Positions 1 to 6,962 of a DNA stretch of 14,466 nucleotides are shown one piece after another. The stretch spans positions 1,341-15,806 of the forward strand of contig DGFG01000159.1 in NCBI GenBank assembly GCA_002391555.1. Reading direction: 5' to 3'. A program made the position numbers and the translations under genes. This stretch comes from Firmicutes bacterium UBA3906 (GTDB lineage Bacteria; Bacillota; Clostridia; Caldicoprobacterales; DTU083). Each line of letters starts with the position of its first letter. The stretch's first letter is position 1. The notes beneath the pieces are model-generated. The model made no database searches, was not told the origin of the DNA, and worked only from the letters and a program-made list of their open reading frames with translations.

Positions 1-285
1 CAGGAAAGGGCTTTTAAGGCACTAGGCTTTTCAAAAGAAGAGGCCTGGGACCGGTTTGGCTTTTTACTAGAGGCCTTTAAGTACGGGACACCTCCCCATG
101 GTGGTATAGCCTATGGCTTAGACAGGCTTATTATGATACTAGTAGGCAGCGAGGCTATTAGAGATGTTATTGCCTTCCCCAAGGTACAAAATGCATCTGA
201 CCTAATGACCCAAGCGCCTGATGTAGTTGACCAGGTCCAACTTCAAGACCTATCTATAAAGCTAGACTTAAAAGAGGACCAATGA
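1..285 (+). CDS. aspS: Aspartyl-tRNA synthetase, C-terminal fragment
   Basis: This is the last 94 residues of a class II aminoacyl-tRNA synthetase, which charges tRNA-Asp (or tRNA-Asp/Asn in non-discriminating forms) with aspartate in the cytoplasm. The 5' part lies outside the window. Seen directly: a [15 protein letters not shown] segment, which is class II motif 3 with its ATP-binding Arg, followed by the [12 protein letters not shown] block that bacterial AspRS carries near its C-terminus. The reading frame is open from base 1 and stops with TGA. The next gene, tcdA, begins 57 bases downstream with no terminator between, so the two are probably cotranscribed; from memory aspS-yrvM(tcdA) adjacency is also found in Bacillus. 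The fragment cannot show whether the enzyme discriminates between tRNA-Asp and tRNA-Asn. Confidence 0.95.
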   Translation, partial: QERAFKALGFSKEEAWDRFGFLLEAFKYGTPPHGGIAYGLDRLIMILVGSEAIRDVIAFPKVQNASDLMTQAPDVVDQVQLQDLSIKLDLKEDQ

Positions 286-342
286 TTCTATCAGGCTGTT
301 AAAAAGAGGACTAGATAAGATTAGACAAAAGGTGATATAATA

Positions 343-1086
343 ATGTGCCATGCTTTTTCGCGCACCGAGCTCTTAATTGGAAAAGACGGACTTGAAAGGC
401 TAAAAAATAGCAGGGTAGCTGTGTTTGGAGTTGGCGGAGTAGGCTCCTTTACAGTAGAAGCCCTTGCTAGATCTGGCCTAGGATCCTTTGTGCTTGTGGA
501 CAGAGATGTTGTTGAGCTTTCCAATTTAAACAGGCAGCTACATGCCACAAGCCAGACCATAGGCAGGCCCAAGGTGGACCTTATGAAGGAAAGGATACTT
601 TCAATAAATCCTAGCGCCCAGGTTACCAGCTATCAAAGCTTTTATAGGGCTGAAAATGCCGATGAGATGATAAAAGACGATTACGACTATGTCGTAGATG
701 CCATCGATACTATTTCAGCAAAGATAGACTTAGCAGTTAGGTGCCAAGCCCGAGGGATACCCATTATAGCTTGCATGGGAGCAGGAAACAAGCTAGACCC
801 CACAAGCTTTAGGGTAGCAGATATTTACAAGACCTCTGTAGACCCTATCGCTAGAGTAATGCGACATGAGCTTAGGAAAAGGGGAGTAAAGAGCTTAAAG
901 GTGGTCTATTCTACTGAGACGCCTATAAAACCTGACCCCTTGATGGTTGAAGGCCAAGCTGCTTTAGATAGTCAAAGTTCGTCTATAAAGAAGAGAGCAA
1001 CACCTGCAAGCATAGCCTTTGTACCCTCAGTTGCTGGCCTTATACTAGCAGGAGAGGTCATAAAGGATATCATAGGCTTGACCTAG
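343..1086 (+). CDS. tcdA: tRNA threonylcarbamoyladenosine dehydratase (TcdA/YrvM, ThiF/E1-like)
   Basis: A 247-residue E1-like (ThiF/MoeB superfamily) enzyme. The TcdA family uses ATP to convert t6A37 in ANN-decoding tRNAs to its cyclic form. The nucleotide-binding GVGGVGS loop is at residues 29-35, followed by the acidic D53-R-D turn and the N61-L-N-R-Q stretch typical of E1-like ATP sites; a VDAIDT block and CMGAGNKLDP follow. The TSVDPIARVMR and YSTETP segments are characteristic of TcdA rather than ThiF or MoeB. The zinc-binding CxxC pairs of MoeB are not seen, as usual for TcdA. The start ATG has AAAGGTG about 8 bases upstream, and the protein opens with the family-typical FSRTELLIG. It sits between aspS and rseC. 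In other bacteria the sulfur acceptor CsdE and desulfurase CsdA work with it; iscS lies 4 kb downstream here. Confidence 0.92.
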   Translation: MCHAFSRTELLIGKDGLERLKNSRVAVFGVGGVGSFTVEALARSGLGSFVLVDRDVVELSNLNRQLHATSQTIGRPKVDLMKERILSINPSAQVTSYQSFYRAENADEMIKDDYDYVVDAIDTISAKIDLAVRCQARGIPIIACMGAGNKLDPTSFRVADIYKTSVDPIARVMRHELRKRGVKSLKVVYSTETPIKPDPLMVEGQAALDSQSSSIKKRATPASIAFVPSVAGLILAGEVIKDIIGLT

Positions 1087-1121
1087 CAGGCACAAATAAT
1101 CCTAGCATAGGAGTTGAAAAG

Positions 1122-1595
1122 ATGAGTGAGTGCGGACAAATAGTTGAGGTAAAAGACAATATAGCTACAATCAAGCTAACTAGAAAGTCTGCCTGCGCAT
1201 CATGTGGTGCCTGTGGTATGGGTGGTCACCAAAAGGATATGCTTCTTAGTATTCCAAACACACTAGGGGGCGAGGTAGGCGATTATGCAGAGCTAGACCT
1301 ATCATCAAAGCAGCTACTAAAGGCATCGGTTATTATGTATGTTGGCCCATTGATTGCTCTTTTAGCCGGTGTAGTAGCAGGCTACCTGTTAGGGGCTAAA
1401 TTAGACCTTAATAAAGAACTATTCGCTGTAATATTAGGATTGTTGTTTACAGGACTATCATATCTGGGTATAAGAGTACTAGAGCCTAGATTTAAAAAGG
1501 GCCATAATTTTTCACCACAAATGGTAAAGATAATAAAGAAGGATACGAAAGGAGAAGATTTAGATGGCAAATGTGAAGGTACTAGAGCTAACTAG
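1122..1595 (+). CDS. rseC: RseC/MucC-family (SoxR-reducing system) membrane protein
   Basis: A 157-residue protein with the RseC/MucC layout. A small soluble N-terminal domain carries a Cys cluster, C25-x2-C28-x2-C31, followed by H36. Two hydrophobic membrane segments follow at about 69-91 and 100-119, joined by a short polar loop, and then a basic tail. Family members interact with the Rsx/Rnf electron-transfer complex in enterobacteria and take part in reducing SoxR; in Firmicutes the role is not established. TAGGAG lies 8 bases before the ATG. The last 32 bases overlap the start of trxA in another frame, and the trxA Shine-Dalgarno lies inside this gene, which suggests translational coupling. 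The Cys cluster could bind Fe-S or act as a redox thiol; that is inference. The gene symbol is by family only. Confidence 0.8.
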   Translation: MSECGQIVEVKDNIATIKLTRKSACASCGACGMGGHQKDMLLSIPNTLGGEVGDYAELDLSSKQLLKASVIMYVGPLIALLAGVVAGYLLGAKLDLNKELFAVILGLLFTGLSYLGIRVLEPRFKKGHNFSPQMVKIIKKDTKGEDLDGKCEGTRAN

Positions 1596-1893
1596 CGATA
1601 ATTTCCACGAAGAGGTGCTAGAGTCGTCTATACCAGTGCTTGTAGACTTTTGGGCAGCCTGGTGTGGTCCCTGCAAGATGATCGCTCCAATTATTGACCA
1701 GCTAGCAGAGGATTATGACGGAAGGGTAAAGGTTGCCAAGCTAAATGTTGATGACAATAGGGATTTAGCAGCACAGTACAAGGTTATGACTATTCCCACA
1801 TTATTAGTTTTCAAAGACGGTGAGATAGTAAATCAGGCAATAGGTGCAAGGCCCAAAAATGAGCTTGCAAAAATGCTAGATAGCCTTCTATAA
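1564..1893 (+). CDS. trxA: Thioredoxin
   Basis: A full-length 109-residue thioredoxin, a cytoplasmic dithiol reductant of protein disulfides that is normally recharged by thioredoxin reductase (not in this window). The active site is W33-C34-G35-P36-C37-K38 in the classical WCGPC form. The buried Asp28 and the cis-proline P78 in MTIPTL are both present, and the GARPKNEL turn near the C-terminus is typical. The start is fixed by AAAGGAG at 1548-1554, 9 bases before the ATG, even though this places the start 32 bases inside the 3' end of rseC. A strong intrinsic terminator follows 30 bases after the stop, so this is the last gene of the aspS-tcdA-rseC-trxA unit. Confidence 0.97.
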   Translation: MANVKVLELTSDNFHEEVLESSIPVLVDFWAAWCGPCKMIAPIIDQLAEDYDGRVKVAKLNVDDNRDLAAQYKVMTIPTLLVFKDGEIVNQAIGARPKNELAKMLDSLL

Positions 1894-1923
1894 AGTTTAA
1901 TATATACTTATAAACTAGACTAC

Positions 1924-1959
1924 AAGTACCAGCGAAATATTTGCTGGTACTTTTTCCTT
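1924..1959 (+). terminator. Intrinsic terminator after trxA
   Basis: AAGTACCAGC (1924-1933) and GCTGGTACTT (1943-1952) form a perfect 10-bp stem around a 9-base loop. The run TTTTT continues from the stem and is followed by CCTT. It lies 30 bases after the trxA stop codon and closes that transcription unit. Confidence 0.92.
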
Positions 1960-1986
1960 GTAATTATAGTGTTTTGTAACTATAAT
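1958..1986 (+). promoter_or_regulatory. Predicted sigma-A promoter for glyA
   Basis: TTGTAA (1958-1963) is followed after exactly 17 bases by a perfect TATAAT (1981-1986). The -35 matches TTGACA at 4 of 6 positions. Transcription would start near 1992-1993, giving glyA a leader of about 100 bases. The -35 box begins in the tail of the trxA terminator, so the two units are packed back to back. Confidence 0.65.
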
Positions 1987-2006
1987 AAGTAATAATGCAA
2001 AATTCG

Positions 2007-2031
2007 TTTTTGTCCAAAATATGGACAAAAA
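2007..2031. promoter_or_regulatory. Inverted repeat in the glyA leader, probable operator
   Basis: TTTTTGTCCA (2007-2016) and TGGACAAAAA (2022-2031) form a perfect 10-bp inverted repeat with a 5-base AT-only spacer. It begins about 15 bases after the predicted transcription start, the position of a repressor roadblock. A weaker copy in direct orientation, GCGACAAATA at 2032-2041, follows with a 10-base step and matches 7 of 10 positions. There is no T-tract, so it is not a terminator. I do not recognise the regulator; it is not the PurR box (CCGAACW) that might be expected at glyA. An RNA hairpin role is the alternative. Confidence 0.5.
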
Positions 2032-2093
2032 GCGACAAATAAGAAAAATGAGAGCATTGTTTGCAAAATACGAGGAAAAGGGAGATGGAGTAA

Positions 2094-3344
2094 ATGGCGG
2101 ACTTAAACTTAATAAAGCAAATAGACCCAGAACTGTTTGCAGCTTTGGAAAGTGAGCTAGGTAGGCAAAGACAGCATATAGAACTAATAGCTTCAGAAAA
2201 CTTTGTCAGTCCTGCTGTTATAGCAGCTATGGGTACACATTTGACCAATAAATATGCAGAGGGTTACCCAGGTCGAAGGTACTATGGAGGATGCGAGTTT
2301 GTAGATGTAGTTGAAAACCTTGCAATTGAAAGGGCCAAGGCCCTATTTGGTGCAGACCATGCAAATGTACAGCCCCATTCAGGAGCCCAGGCCAACATAG
2401 CAGTTTATTTTGCCTTTCTAAAGCCTGGAGATACAATTATGGGCATGAACTTAGCCCATGGTGGCCACCTAACCCATGGTAGCCCAGTAAATATGTCCGG
2501 TAAATATTTTAATATTGTCCCCTACGGAATAGATGAAAGTACCGGGATGATAGATTATGACAAGCTACTTGACCAAGCAAAAAAGTGCCAACCAAAGATG
2601 ATAGTAGCTGGGGCTAGTGCATATTCCCGTAGCATAGACTTTAAGAAATTTAGGGAGATAGCCGATGCTGTAGGAGCCCTGCTTATGGTTGATATGGCCC
2701 ATATAGCTGGACTTGTTGCAGCAGGTCTACATCCAGACCCAGTTCCCTATGCAGATATAGTAACTTCTACTACCCACAAAACCCTAAGGGGGCCTAGAGG
2801 AGGACTTATCCTCTGCCGTAGTGAGTACGCCAAGGACATTGACAAGGCCATTTTCCCGGGAACCCAAGGTGGGCCACTAATGCATATTATAGCTGCCAAG
2901 GCCGTTTCTCTAAAAGAGGCAATGCAGCCCGAGTTCAAGGAGTATCAAAGGCAAATAATAAAAAATGCAGCTGCTCTTGCCCAGGCCTTAATGGACCAGG
3001 GATTTAACCTAGTATCAGGGGGTACAGACAACCATCTTATGCTAATTGATCTTAGAAACAAGGATATGACCGGCAAGGATGCTGAGCTACAACTTGATAG
3101 GGTGAGGATAACAACTAACAAAAACACTATACCAAACGATCCTCAAAGCCCCTTTATCACAAGCGGTATCAGACTTGGAACACCTGCTGTAACATCTAGG
3201 GGCATGAAGGAAGCTGACATGGAAAAGATAGCAAGGGCCATAAGGCTTACCATAGAAGACATTGACCAAAACGAAAAGGAAGTACTGACCATAGTCGATG
3301 ATCTATGTGAATCAAACCCCTTGTATCCTGACTATAGGATTTAA
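2094..3344 (+). CDS. glyA: Serine hydroxymethyltransferase
   Basis: A 416-residue PLP enzyme of fold type I that interconverts serine plus tetrahydrofolate with glycine plus 5,10-methylene-THF, the main one-carbon source for purine, thymidylate and methionine synthesis. The PLP-binding lysine is K229 in [13 protein letters not shown]. The N-terminal [11 protein letters not shown] block, [13 protein letters not shown], the HSGAQAN phosphate-binding loop and [13 protein letters not shown] are all intact. Length matches bacterial SHMT (about 410-420). AAGGGAG at 2078-2084 precedes the ATG by 9 bases. It is monocistronic by its flanks: its own promoter and inverted repeat upstream, a terminator right after the stop. 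Its place between the aspS-tcdA and rarA-iscR parts of an otherwise conserved block looks like an insertion relative to Bacillus order (recalled, not searched). Confidence 0.98.
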   Translation: MADLNLIKQIDPELFAALESELGRQRQHIELIASENFVSPAVIAAMGTHLTNKYAEGYPGRRYYGGCEFVDVVENLAIERAKALFGADHANVQPHSGAQANIAVYFAFLKPGDTIMGMNLAHGGHLTHGSPVNMSGKYFNIVPYGIDESTGMIDYDKLLDQAKKCQPKMIVAGASAYSRSIDFKKFREIADAVGALLMVDMAHIAGLVAAGLHPDPVPYADIVTSTTHKTLRGPRGGLILCRSEYAKDIDKAIFPGTQGGPLMHIIAAKAVSLKEAMQPEFKEYQRQIIKNAAALAQALMDQGFNLVSGGTDNHLMLIDLRNKDMTGKDAELQLDRVRITTNKNTIPNDPQSPFITSGIRLGTPAVTSRGMKEADMEKIARAIRLTIEDIDQNEKEVLTIVDDLCESNPLYPDYRI

Positions 3345-3346
3345 GT

Positions 3347-3374
3347 AAAGAGGCTTAGGCCTCTTTTTTATTTT
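3347..3374 (+). terminator. Intrinsic terminator after glyA
   Basis: AAAGAGGC (3347-3354) and GCCTCTTT (3359-3366) form an 8-bp stem around the tetraloop TTAG. The T-tract continues to TTTTTTATTTT. It lies 2 bases after the glyA stop codon. Confidence 0.9.
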
Positions 3375-3390
3375 AGGCCGATTTTAGGCC
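3364..3390 (+). repeat. Post-terminator ATTTTAGGCC repeat (copies 1 and 2)
   Basis: ATTTTAGGCC occurs twice in tandem with an 11-base step (3370-3379 and 3381-3390), directly behind the glyA terminator. The longer 16-mer TTTTTTATTTTAGGCC at 3364-3379 recurs exactly at 7056-7071 behind the iscU terminator. Function unknown. Confidence 0.6.
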
Positions 3391-3502
3391 TAGGCATAAG
3401 TAATTAAACAAAGGCTATATAGGACCTAGGGTTTGACTAGGCATATACCAATATTATAGGATAATAGTTATAGGACTTAAGTTAACAAGGGGAGGACTAA
3501 TA

Positions 3503-4807
3503 GTGGAGAAAAATATGCCATTAGCAGCTAGGATGCGGCCTGAGAGTCTAGAAGACTTTGTAGGCCAGGATCATATAGTAGGGAAAAACAAGCTACTTTA
3601 TCGGGCAATCAAAGGGGATAGGCTGACCTCTGTTATATTCTATGGGCCTCCCGGTACAGGAAAAACCACCCTAGCCCGTATAATATCAAAGCAGACCCAG
3701 TATACCTTCAAGCAGCTAAATGCTGTTACTGCTGGTGTAAAGGAGATACGAGATACAGCTGCAGAGGCAAGTAACTATCTACTTAACCCAAAGGGCAAAA
3801 TCATCTTATTTTTTGATGAGATCCACAGGCTCAACAAGGGACAGCAGGATGTCCTGCTACCCTATGTGGAAAATGGCAGCATTATCCTCATTGGTGCTAC
3901 TACAGAAAACCCATATTTTGAGGTTAACAAGGCCCTCTTATCAAGGTCTACCCTTTTTAGGTTTGAACCCTTGAGCCAGGAGGACATAAAAGACCTGATC
4001 CGTAGGACCTTAAGCGATAAAGAACGAGGTTTAGGGGCTTATCCTACCCTGATAGAGGAAGAGGCCTTAGACCATATAGCTATACTAAGTGATGGTGATG
4101 CTAGGGTGGCCTTAAATGCCATTGAGCTAGCAGTTTTGACAACAGAGAAAAACAGCCAAGGCCTCATCCATATAGACCTAGAGGTAGCCCAGGACTGCAT
4201 ACAGCAAAAGGCACTCAAGTATGACAAGGATGGGGACAACCATTATGATATAGTCAGCGCCTTTATAAAAAGCATGCGAAACTTTATGGAGCCTGATGCA
4301 GTTCTCCATTACCTTGCCCGTATGATAGAAGCAGGAGAAAAGCCTGAGTTTATTGCTAGAAGGATAATAATAGCCGCAGCAGAGGAAGTCGGTTTAGCAA
4401 ATCCCACAGCTCTAACGCTAGCAGTCGCTGCAGCCCAGGCTGTAGAAAAGGTAGGTTGGCCAGAGAGTAGGATTATTTTGGCCCAAGCTGCCCTTATGGT
4501 GGCCTGCTCGCCAAAGTCCAATTCTGCCTACCTAGCTATTGACAAGGCCCTAGAGGACGTGAGAAAAAGCTCCATAGGCCAGGTGCCTGTCCACCTAAGG
4601 GATAGCCACTACAAGGGGGCCAAGGACCTAGGCCATGGCCAGGGCTATAAGTATTCCCACGACTACCCCTTGGCAAGAGCAGATCAACAATACCTGCCTG
4701 ACGAGCTAAAAGATGCCAGGTACTACTTTCCAAAGGATTCTGGTTATGAAGCTAGGATCTTAGAGAGAATGAATTTTATAAAAAACAACAAATCTAAGGA
4801 CAAATAA
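3503..4807 (+). CDS. rarA: Replication-associated recombination protein A (RarA/MgsA AAA+ ATPase)
   Basis: A 434-residue AAA+ ATPase of the RarA/MgsA/WRNIP1 family, which acts at stalled replication forks and is related to clamp-loader subunits. Walker A is G48-PPGTGKTT-56, Walker B is FFDEIHR with D105-E106, and sensor 1 is the GATTENPYFEVN stretch with the following LLSRS arginine region. The C-terminal tetramerisation domain carries the family signature PVHLRDSHYKGAKDLGHG and then YKYSHDYP. The start is GTG at 3503, set by AAGGGGAGG at 3487-3495 with a 7-base spacer; the in-frame ATG at 3515 would sit too far from that site. The gene precedes iscR, as yrvN precedes yrzC in Bacillus. A TTGACT at 3433-3438 may be part of its promoter, but no convincing -10 sits at the right distance. 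Confidence 0.95.
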   Translation: MEKNMPLAARMRPESLEDFVGQDHIVGKNKLLYRAIKGDRLTSVIFYGPPGTGKTTLARIISKQTQYTFKQLNAVTAGVKEIRDTAAEASNYLLNPKGKIILFFDEIHRLNKGQQDVLLPYVENGSIILIGATTENPYFEVNKALLSRSTLFRFEPLSQEDIKDLIRRTLSDKERGLGAYPTLIEEEALDHIAILSDGDARVALNAIELAVLTTEKNSQGLIHIDLEVAQDCIQQKALKYDKDGDNHYDIVSAFIKSMRNFMEPDAVLHYLARMIEAGEKPEFIARRIIIAAAEEVGLANPTALTLAVAAAQAVEKVGWPESRIILAQAALMVACSPKSNSAYLAIDKALEDVRKSSIGQVPVHLRDSHYKGAKDLGHGQGYKYSHDYPLARADQQYLPDELKDARYYFPKDSGYEARILERMNFIKNNKSKDK

Positions 4808-4845
4808 AGTTTGAAAAAAAGCATAAAATTAATTTATATTCAATC

Positions 4846-4874
4846 TTGACAAGATTACTAGGGTATGGTAAGAT
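4846..4874 (+). promoter_or_regulatory. Predicted sigma-A promoter of the iscRSU operon
   Basis: A perfect TTGACA (4846-4851) is followed after 17 bases by TAAGAT (4869-4874), 5 of 6 matches to TATAAT. Predicted transcription start is about 4881, giving a leader of roughly 40 bases. No terminator is visible between rarA and this promoter, so read-through from rarA is possible. Confidence 0.8.
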
Positions 4875-4884
4875 TTCAGATGTT

Positions 4885-4908
4885 AAACCAAGTAAAATAG
4901 TCGGAATT
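4885..4908. promoter_or_regulatory. Possible IscR/Rrf2 operator
   Basis: TAGTCGG (4898-4904) followed by AATT resembles the right half of Rrf2/IscR type 1 sites. The imperfect mate CCAAGTA (4888-4894) sits 3 bases away and matches 5 of 7 positions of the mirror half-site. It lies just downstream of the predicted start of transcription and overlaps nothing but leader, which fits negative autoregulation. The assignment is inferred from position and partial similarity. Confidence 0.4.
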
Positions 4909-4922
4909 GGAGGTGCGTACAA

Positions 4923-5351
4923 TTGAAGCTTTCTACCAAGGGTAGGTATGGAGTAAAGGCCATGTTTGATTTAGCTTTAAATTCCGACGAGGACCCAATA
5001 CCATTAAAGGATATAGCCAGTAGGCAAGAGATTTCAGAGTCCTACCTTGAGCAGCTCATTTCAGGCCTAAGAAAGGCTGGCCTGGTTAAAAGTGTTAGGG
5101 GTGCCCAGGGTGGCTATTTGCTAGCTAAAAGTCCAGACAAGATTACAGTAGGTGAGGTGATACGTACCCTAGAGGGACCAATGGCACCTTCTGAGTGTGT
5201 CGTAGAAGATACGCAGGCTTGTGAGAAATCTGACTATTGTGTTACTAGGCTTGTATGGAAGAAAATGAAGGACAGTGTAAATGAGGTAATGGACTCAATA
5301 ACACTCCAGGATATGGTCGATGAATACAGTAGCATAAATAAAGAAAAATAG
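4923..5351 (+). CDS. iscR: Rrf2-family Fe-S-sensing regulator (IscR-like)
   Basis: A 142-residue Rrf2-family winged-helix transcription factor. The N-terminal MKLSTKGRYGVKAM helix, the helix-turn-helix around 26-51 and the GAQGGYLLA wing (61-68) are typical. Three cysteines in the C-terminal half, C92, C100 and C106 (C-x7-C-x5-C), match the [2Fe-2S] ligand set of IscR; the cysteine-metabolism regulator CymR of Bacillus, found at the equivalent locus, lacks this set. It therefore probably senses Fe-S status and represses its own operon. The start is TTG, set by GGAGGTG at 4909-4915 with a 7-base spacer and by the family N-terminus; no ATG occurs until codon 14. iscS follows after 36 bases. Confidence 0.88.
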   Translation: MKLSTKGRYGVKAMFDLALNSDEDPIPLKDIASRQEISESYLEQLISGLRKAGLVKSVRGAQGGYLLAKSPDKITVGEVIRTLEGPMAPSECVVEDTQACEKSDYCVTRLVWKKMKDSVNEVMDSITLQDMVDEYSSINKEK

Positions 5352-5387
5352 ACTAGAAATTCTACTTAAATTAAAGGAGCAAGAGGA

Positions 5388-6575
5388 ATGGAACAAAGGA
5401 TATATCTAGATCATGCTGCAACAACATATACAAAACCAGAGGTACTAGAGGAGATGTTACCCTACTTTACAAAGGCTTATGGTAACCCATCAAGTGTACA
5501 TAGCTTTGGTAGAGAGGCTAGGCGGGCTCTAGACAAGGCCCGCAAAAGGACAGCTGAGGCCCTAAAGGCAGACCCGGTTGAGATATATTTTACATCAGGT
5601 GGCAGTGAGGCTGACAACTGGGCTATAAAGGGTGTTGCACTAGCAAACAAGAACAAGGGTGACCATATTATAACTACTTCAATAGAGCACCCAGCGGTAT
5701 TAGATACCTGTAGATATCTTGAAAAGGAAGGCTTTAAGGTAACCTATCTACCAGTGGACCAATATGGCATGGTATCAGTCAAAGATGTGGAGAAAGCCAT
5801 CACAGATAAAACCATTTTAATCAGCGTTATGATGGCCAACAATGAAATAGGTACAATCCAGCCAATAAAGGAAATAGGCCAGATAGCCAAAGAGCACAAG
5901 GTATATTTCCACACTGATGCGGTACAGGCCATAGGCTCTATTCCAATTGATGTTAACGACTTAAATGTCGACCTGCTATCCTTATCAGCTCACAAGTTTT
6001 ATGGTCCAAACGGTGTAGGTGCCCTATACATCAGGAAAGGGGTCAAGATAGGTCCCTATATACATGGAGGGGCCCAAGAGCGCAATAAAAGAGCCGGTAC
6101 AGAGAACCTAGCAGGGATAATAGGCCTAGGCAAGGCTATAGAGCTGGCTGTTGAAAATATGGAAAAGAACAATAAAAAGTTAATAGGCATGCGGGATAGG
6201 CTTATAAAAGAGATTATGTCCAAGGTAGAATACACTCGCCTAAACGGTCATCCTGAAAAGAGGCTACCGGGCAATGTAAACCTTAGCTTTGAGTTTATAG
6301 AAGGGGAGGCCCTCCTACTTAGCTTAGACCTAAAGGGTATTGCAGGCTCTAGCGGATCAGCATGTACATCTGGGTCCTTGGATCCGTCCCATGTACTACT
6401 GGCTATAGGACTGTCCCATGAGATTGCCCATGGCTCCTTGAGATTGACCCTAGGAGATGATAACACAGATCAAGAGATTGACTATGTTATAGAGGTACTA
6501 CCTGAGATAGTAAATAGGTTAAGAGAGATGTCACCACTTTTTGCACAAGACAAGGGAGGTCTAGAATATGTATAG
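5388..6575 (+). CDS. iscS: Cysteine desulfurase
   Basis: A 395-residue PLP-dependent desulfurase that takes sulfur from cysteine as an enzyme-bound persulfide and hands it to IscU and other acceptors. The PLP lysine is K203 in LSLSAHKFYGPNGVG. The catalytic cysteine is C326 in SGSACTSGSLDPSHVL, on a loop of the longer type seen in group I (IscS/NifS) enzymes. The N-terminal YLDHAATT, SGGSEADNWAIKG and HTDAVQA blocks are intact. AAAGGAG at 5373-5379 gives an 8-base spacer to the ATG. The gene sits between iscR and iscU and overlaps iscU by 8 bases, so the desulfurase and its scaffold are translationally coupled. The mnmA (trmU) gene that follows yrvO in Bacillus is not here. NifS is the alternative name, but there is no nitrogen-fixation context. 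Confidence 0.95.
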   Translation: MEQRIYLDHAATTYTKPEVLEEMLPYFTKAYGNPSSVHSFGREARRALDKARKRTAEALKADPVEIYFTSGGSEADNWAIKGVALANKNKGDHIITTSIEHPAVLDTCRYLEKEGFKVTYLPVDQYGMVSVKDVEKAITDKTILISVMMANNEIGTIQPIKEIGQIAKEHKVYFHTDAVQAIGSIPIDVNDLNVDLLSLSAHKFYGPNGVGALYIRKGVKIGPYIHGGAQERNKRAGTENLAGIIGLGKAIELAVENMEKNNKKLIGMRDRLIKEIMSKVEYTRLNGHPEKRLPGNVNLSFEFIEGEALLLSLDLKGIAGSSGSACTSGSLDPSHVLLAIGLSHEIAHGSLRLTLGDDNTDQEIDYVIEVLPEIVNRLREMSPLFAQDKGGLEYV

Positions 6576-6936
6576 TGAACAAGTAATGGATCATTTCACC
6601 AACCCAAGGAATGTAGGAGAAATAGACAATCCAGATGGGGTTGGACAGGTTGGTAACGCTAAATGCGGAGATATAATGAAAGTAACCTTAAAAATTAAGG
6701 ATGATATTATAGAGGATGTAAAGTTTAAGACCTTTGGCTGTGGAGCAGCTATAGCGACCTCTAGTATGTCAACTGAACTTATAAAGGGCAAAAATATTCA
6801 CGAAGCCCTAAAGATTACAAACAAGGCGGTAGCTGAGGCCTTAGGTGGCCTACCCCCTGTGAAAATGCATTGCTCTGTTTTAGCAGAAGAAGCCGTTAAA
6901 ATGGCAATAGAAGACTATCTAAGCAAGCAGAAATAG
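6568..6936 (+). CDS. iscU: Fe-S cluster assembly scaffold IscU
   Basis: A 122-residue IscU/NifU-N scaffold, on which [2Fe-2S] and [4Fe-4S] clusters are built from IscS-derived sulfur before transfer to apoproteins. The three cluster cysteines are present: C33 (with D35 in AKCGD), C58 (FGCGAAIATSS) and C102 (KMHCSVLAE). The GLPPVK segment before C102 is in the position of the LPPVK HscA-binding motif, although no hscA or hscB is in the window. There is no C-terminal Nfu domain, so this is the short IscU form. GGGAGGT at 6554-6560 lies inside the 3' end of iscS, 7 bases from the ATG. Confidence 0.95.
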   Translation: MYSEQVMDHFTNPRNVGEIDNPDGVGQVGNAKCGDIMKVTLKIKDDIIEDVKFKTFGCGAAIATSSMSTELIKGKNIHEALKITNKAVAEALGGLPPVKMHCSVLAEEAVKMAIEDYLSKQK

Positions 6937-6962
6937 ACAAATAAATAAAGATAGTATATAGG

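Noticed and set aside
1995..2155. Two short upstream frames in the glyA leader (15 residues from 1995; 44 residues from 2021, overlapping the glyA start)
   Set aside because: Neither has a ribosome-binding site. The first runs across the inverted repeat, the second is simply the shifted frame of the glyA 5' end, and neither resembles an attenuation leader peptide.
3433..3465. TTGACT ... GATAAT as a rarA promoter
   Set aside because: The spacing is 21 bases; the alternative TATAGG at 16 bases is a poor -10. Not strong enough to list as a feature.
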